6,992 nt of DNA, taken from positions 1 to 6,992 of the forward strand of contig JABABC010000230.1 of the NCBI GenBank assembly GCA_014238445.1, read 5' to 3'. This stretch comes from Coxiellaceae bacterium (GTDB taxonomy: Bacteria; Pseudomonadota; Gammaproteobacteria; Coxiellales; Coxiellaceae). A model generated the notes under the pieces. The model did no database searches and had not been told where the DNA came from. It saw nothing but the letters and a program-made list of their open reading frames with translations. Every line of letters begins with the position of its first letter. The stretch's first letter is position 1. The translations under genes were made by a program, and so were the position numbers. Shown here piece by piece: positions 6,038 to 6,992 of this stretch.

Positions 6038-6992
6038 ATGACAGGACCCAATTGGACAACTCTAAACGGTGAAAGACGCAATGAAGTGCGGGGGGCCTTA
6101 TGCGCCTTAGATGCACTGTATCTCGGCCTAGGCGATACTCGTCCTGATGACCTATTTAATGACTCATCAGACAACACTGACGAAGCATTGATTAACCGAT
6201 ACGTTGACAGTCTTGAAAGAGCGAGCTCCCATAACAATGGATTACAAACTCACATCACCGGTATCACCGACAGACTAAAAAACAAGCGCATCGATCAACC
6301 TGATGAGAAAAACCGGTTCCAGAATGATCCAACCGCCTACCCTAAATTTTTACTTAATCAAGCAATTAAACAACAAGTAGAACGTCTTCAAACGCTTATT
6401 CCAGCACTTAATACTGAGCAGCCAGGCAATACGAAAAACGATGACTACATAACGTCCTTGAAAAACCTTCATAAAGCAATTCAGTCTCTTTTCAACGAAA
6501 ACAACACTATAAACGATAACACTCGAAGCCTTCTTACTCATCTTAAAACATCACTTGACCCCCTAAGCTTAGACACACCCGAAAATCAACAAAAACGCCC
6601 AAGCTGGGAATCCATTAACACTGCGATGTCTGCGCTCAGCAATACCAACCTGCGATGCCAGATGATTCAATCAAAACAAAAAGCGCTTAAATCAAAACAA
6701 GAAGAGCTTACATCAAAAAAAGCAGTGCTTACATCAAAAAAAGCAGTGCTTACATCAAAAAAAGCAGCGCTTAAATTAAAACGAACAGCGCCTAATGGAG
6801 AAAAAGAAGCTGCAAAAGAACTTACGCCGCTGGGTAAAACAAAGAATAAGACTAATGATAGACCATCAGAACAGGCCACGGAAACGCCATCAAGCAGCCA
6901 GTGCCTGTCAATGCTCTTTAAAAGCACAGCTGAAACAGCATTCAAAAACGCTCAAACAGCAGCCAAAAGCGCTAAAACAGCATTCACTACTA
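6038..6992 (+). CDS. Unrecognised lysine/asparagine-rich protein with heptad repeats, C-terminus outside the window
   Basis: An open frame of 318 codons without a stop runs from the ATG at 6038 off the right edge. I do not recognise the product. Residues 1-200 are hydrophilic and mostly helix-like (for example ALINRYVDSLERA, LNQAIKQQVERLQTLIPAL, YITSLKNLHKAIQSLF), with no signal peptide or membrane segment. Residues 208-249 consist of six seven-residue units, the core ones reading AVLTSKK. A polar Lys/Thr/Pro-rich linker follows, then CLSMLFKSTAE and a second heptad pattern (TAFKNAQ, TAAKSAK, TAFTT) up to the edge. Overall it looks like a long helical or coiled-coil, partly disordered protein, as seen in structural proteins and in effectors of intracellular bacteria, but no function can be assigned. 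The start has no Shine-Dalgarno sequence; a -10-like TAGAAT lies just upstream. The gene is divergent from the one at 5747. That the frame is coding is supported by its length and by repeats kept in frame. Confidence 0.7.
   Translation, partial: MTGPNWTTLNGERRNEVRGALCALDALYLGLGDTRPDDLFNDSSDNTDEALINRYVDSLERASSHNNGLQTHITGITDRLKNKRIDQPDEKNRFQNDPTAYPKFLLNQAIKQQVERLQTLIPALNTEQPGNTKNDDYITSLKNLHKAIQSLFNENNTINDNTRSLLTHLKTSLDPLSLDTPENQQKRPSWESINTAMSALSNTNLRCQMIQSKQKALKSKQEELTSKKAVLTSKKAVLTSKKAALKLKRTAPNGEKEAAKELTPLGKTKNKTNDRPSEQATETPSSSQCLSMLFKSTAETAFKNAQTAAKSAKTAFTT
6659..6784 (+). repeat. In-frame tandem 21-bp repeat array (heptad-encoding)
   Basis: Six units of 21 bases lie in the frame of the 6038 gene. 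Two units are identical over all 21 bases (6722-6742 and 6743-6763), their neighbours differ by a few bases, and the outermost are degenerate. The translated units are QMIQSKQ, KALKSKQ, EELTSKK, AVLTSKK, AVLTSKK and AALKLKR. The heptad period suggests a regular helix with a small hydrophobic face and a lysine-rich face. Identical central units point to recent duplication, so the copy number may vary between strains. Confidence 0.8.
6935..6992 (+). repeat. Second, degenerate heptad repeat at the window edge
   Basis: Codons for TAFKNAQ (6935-6955), TAAKSAK (6956-6976) and TAFTT (6977-6991) repeat with a 21-base period in the frame of the 6038 gene. The array may continue beyond the window. It is alanine-rich and differs in sequence from the array at 6659-6784 while keeping the same period. 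Confidence 0.55.

Noticed and set aside
6667..6945. A 92-residue minus-strand frame with repeated FFDVSTA-like units.
   Set aside because: It is the antisense reading of the 21-bp repeat array and lies within a 318-codon plus-strand frame.
1..6992. CRISPR array, tRNA/rRNA genes, insertion sequences or attachment sites.
   Set aside because: No repeat-spacer pattern, cloverleaf-like segment, transposase or terminal inverted repeats were seen. The only tandem repeats are the 14-bp pair and the 21-bp coding repeats.

Overview
The window looks like chromosomal DNA from a moderately AT-rich gammaproteobacterium. The best evidence is a lysine 2,3-aminomutase of the EpmB type, which belongs to the beta-lysylation pathway of elongation factor P and is found mostly in Gammaproteobacteria. 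The separately promoted genes, A-rich orphan reading frames and a very cysteine-rich orphan recall Legionella/Coxiella-like host-associated lineages. That placement is an impression, not a demonstration.

Left half (1-3772), recognisable conserved genes. A family 5 (oligopeptide/dipeptide) ABC-transporter binding protein begins at 208 on the minus strand and runs off the left edge. It is divergent from a complete 12-helix MFS permease of the anion:cation symporter type (315-1601). A WaaE/KdtX-like family 2 glycosyltransferase follows (1818-2597), then epmB (2789-3772). The plus-strand genes are about 190-220 bp apart, so they look like separate transcription units rather than one operon. Together they cover nutrient uptake, surface glycan assembly and translation-factor modification, with no common pathway evident.

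Middle (3773-4434), about 660 bp without a confident gene. It contains a strong hairpin and two tiny minus-strand frames that overlap in a stop/start arrangement. It may be a decayed gene or hold real small ORFs.

Right half (4435-6992), three genes I do not recognise. They are a 178-residue protein with 18 cysteines, many in CC pairs (plus strand), a convergent soluble protein of about 247 residues (minus strand), and a plus-strand gene open at the right edge (6038 onward, at least 318 codons). The last is lysine/asparagine-rich and carries an in-frame array of 21-bp (heptad) repeats. The divergent intergenic region between the last two holds an exact 14-bp tandem repeat beside a good -10 box, and a near-perfect 21-bp palindrome just before the 6038 gene. 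Both are operator-like. This orphan cluster is the part most likely to be new. Nothing in the sequence proves what it does, and I do not claim a defined new system.
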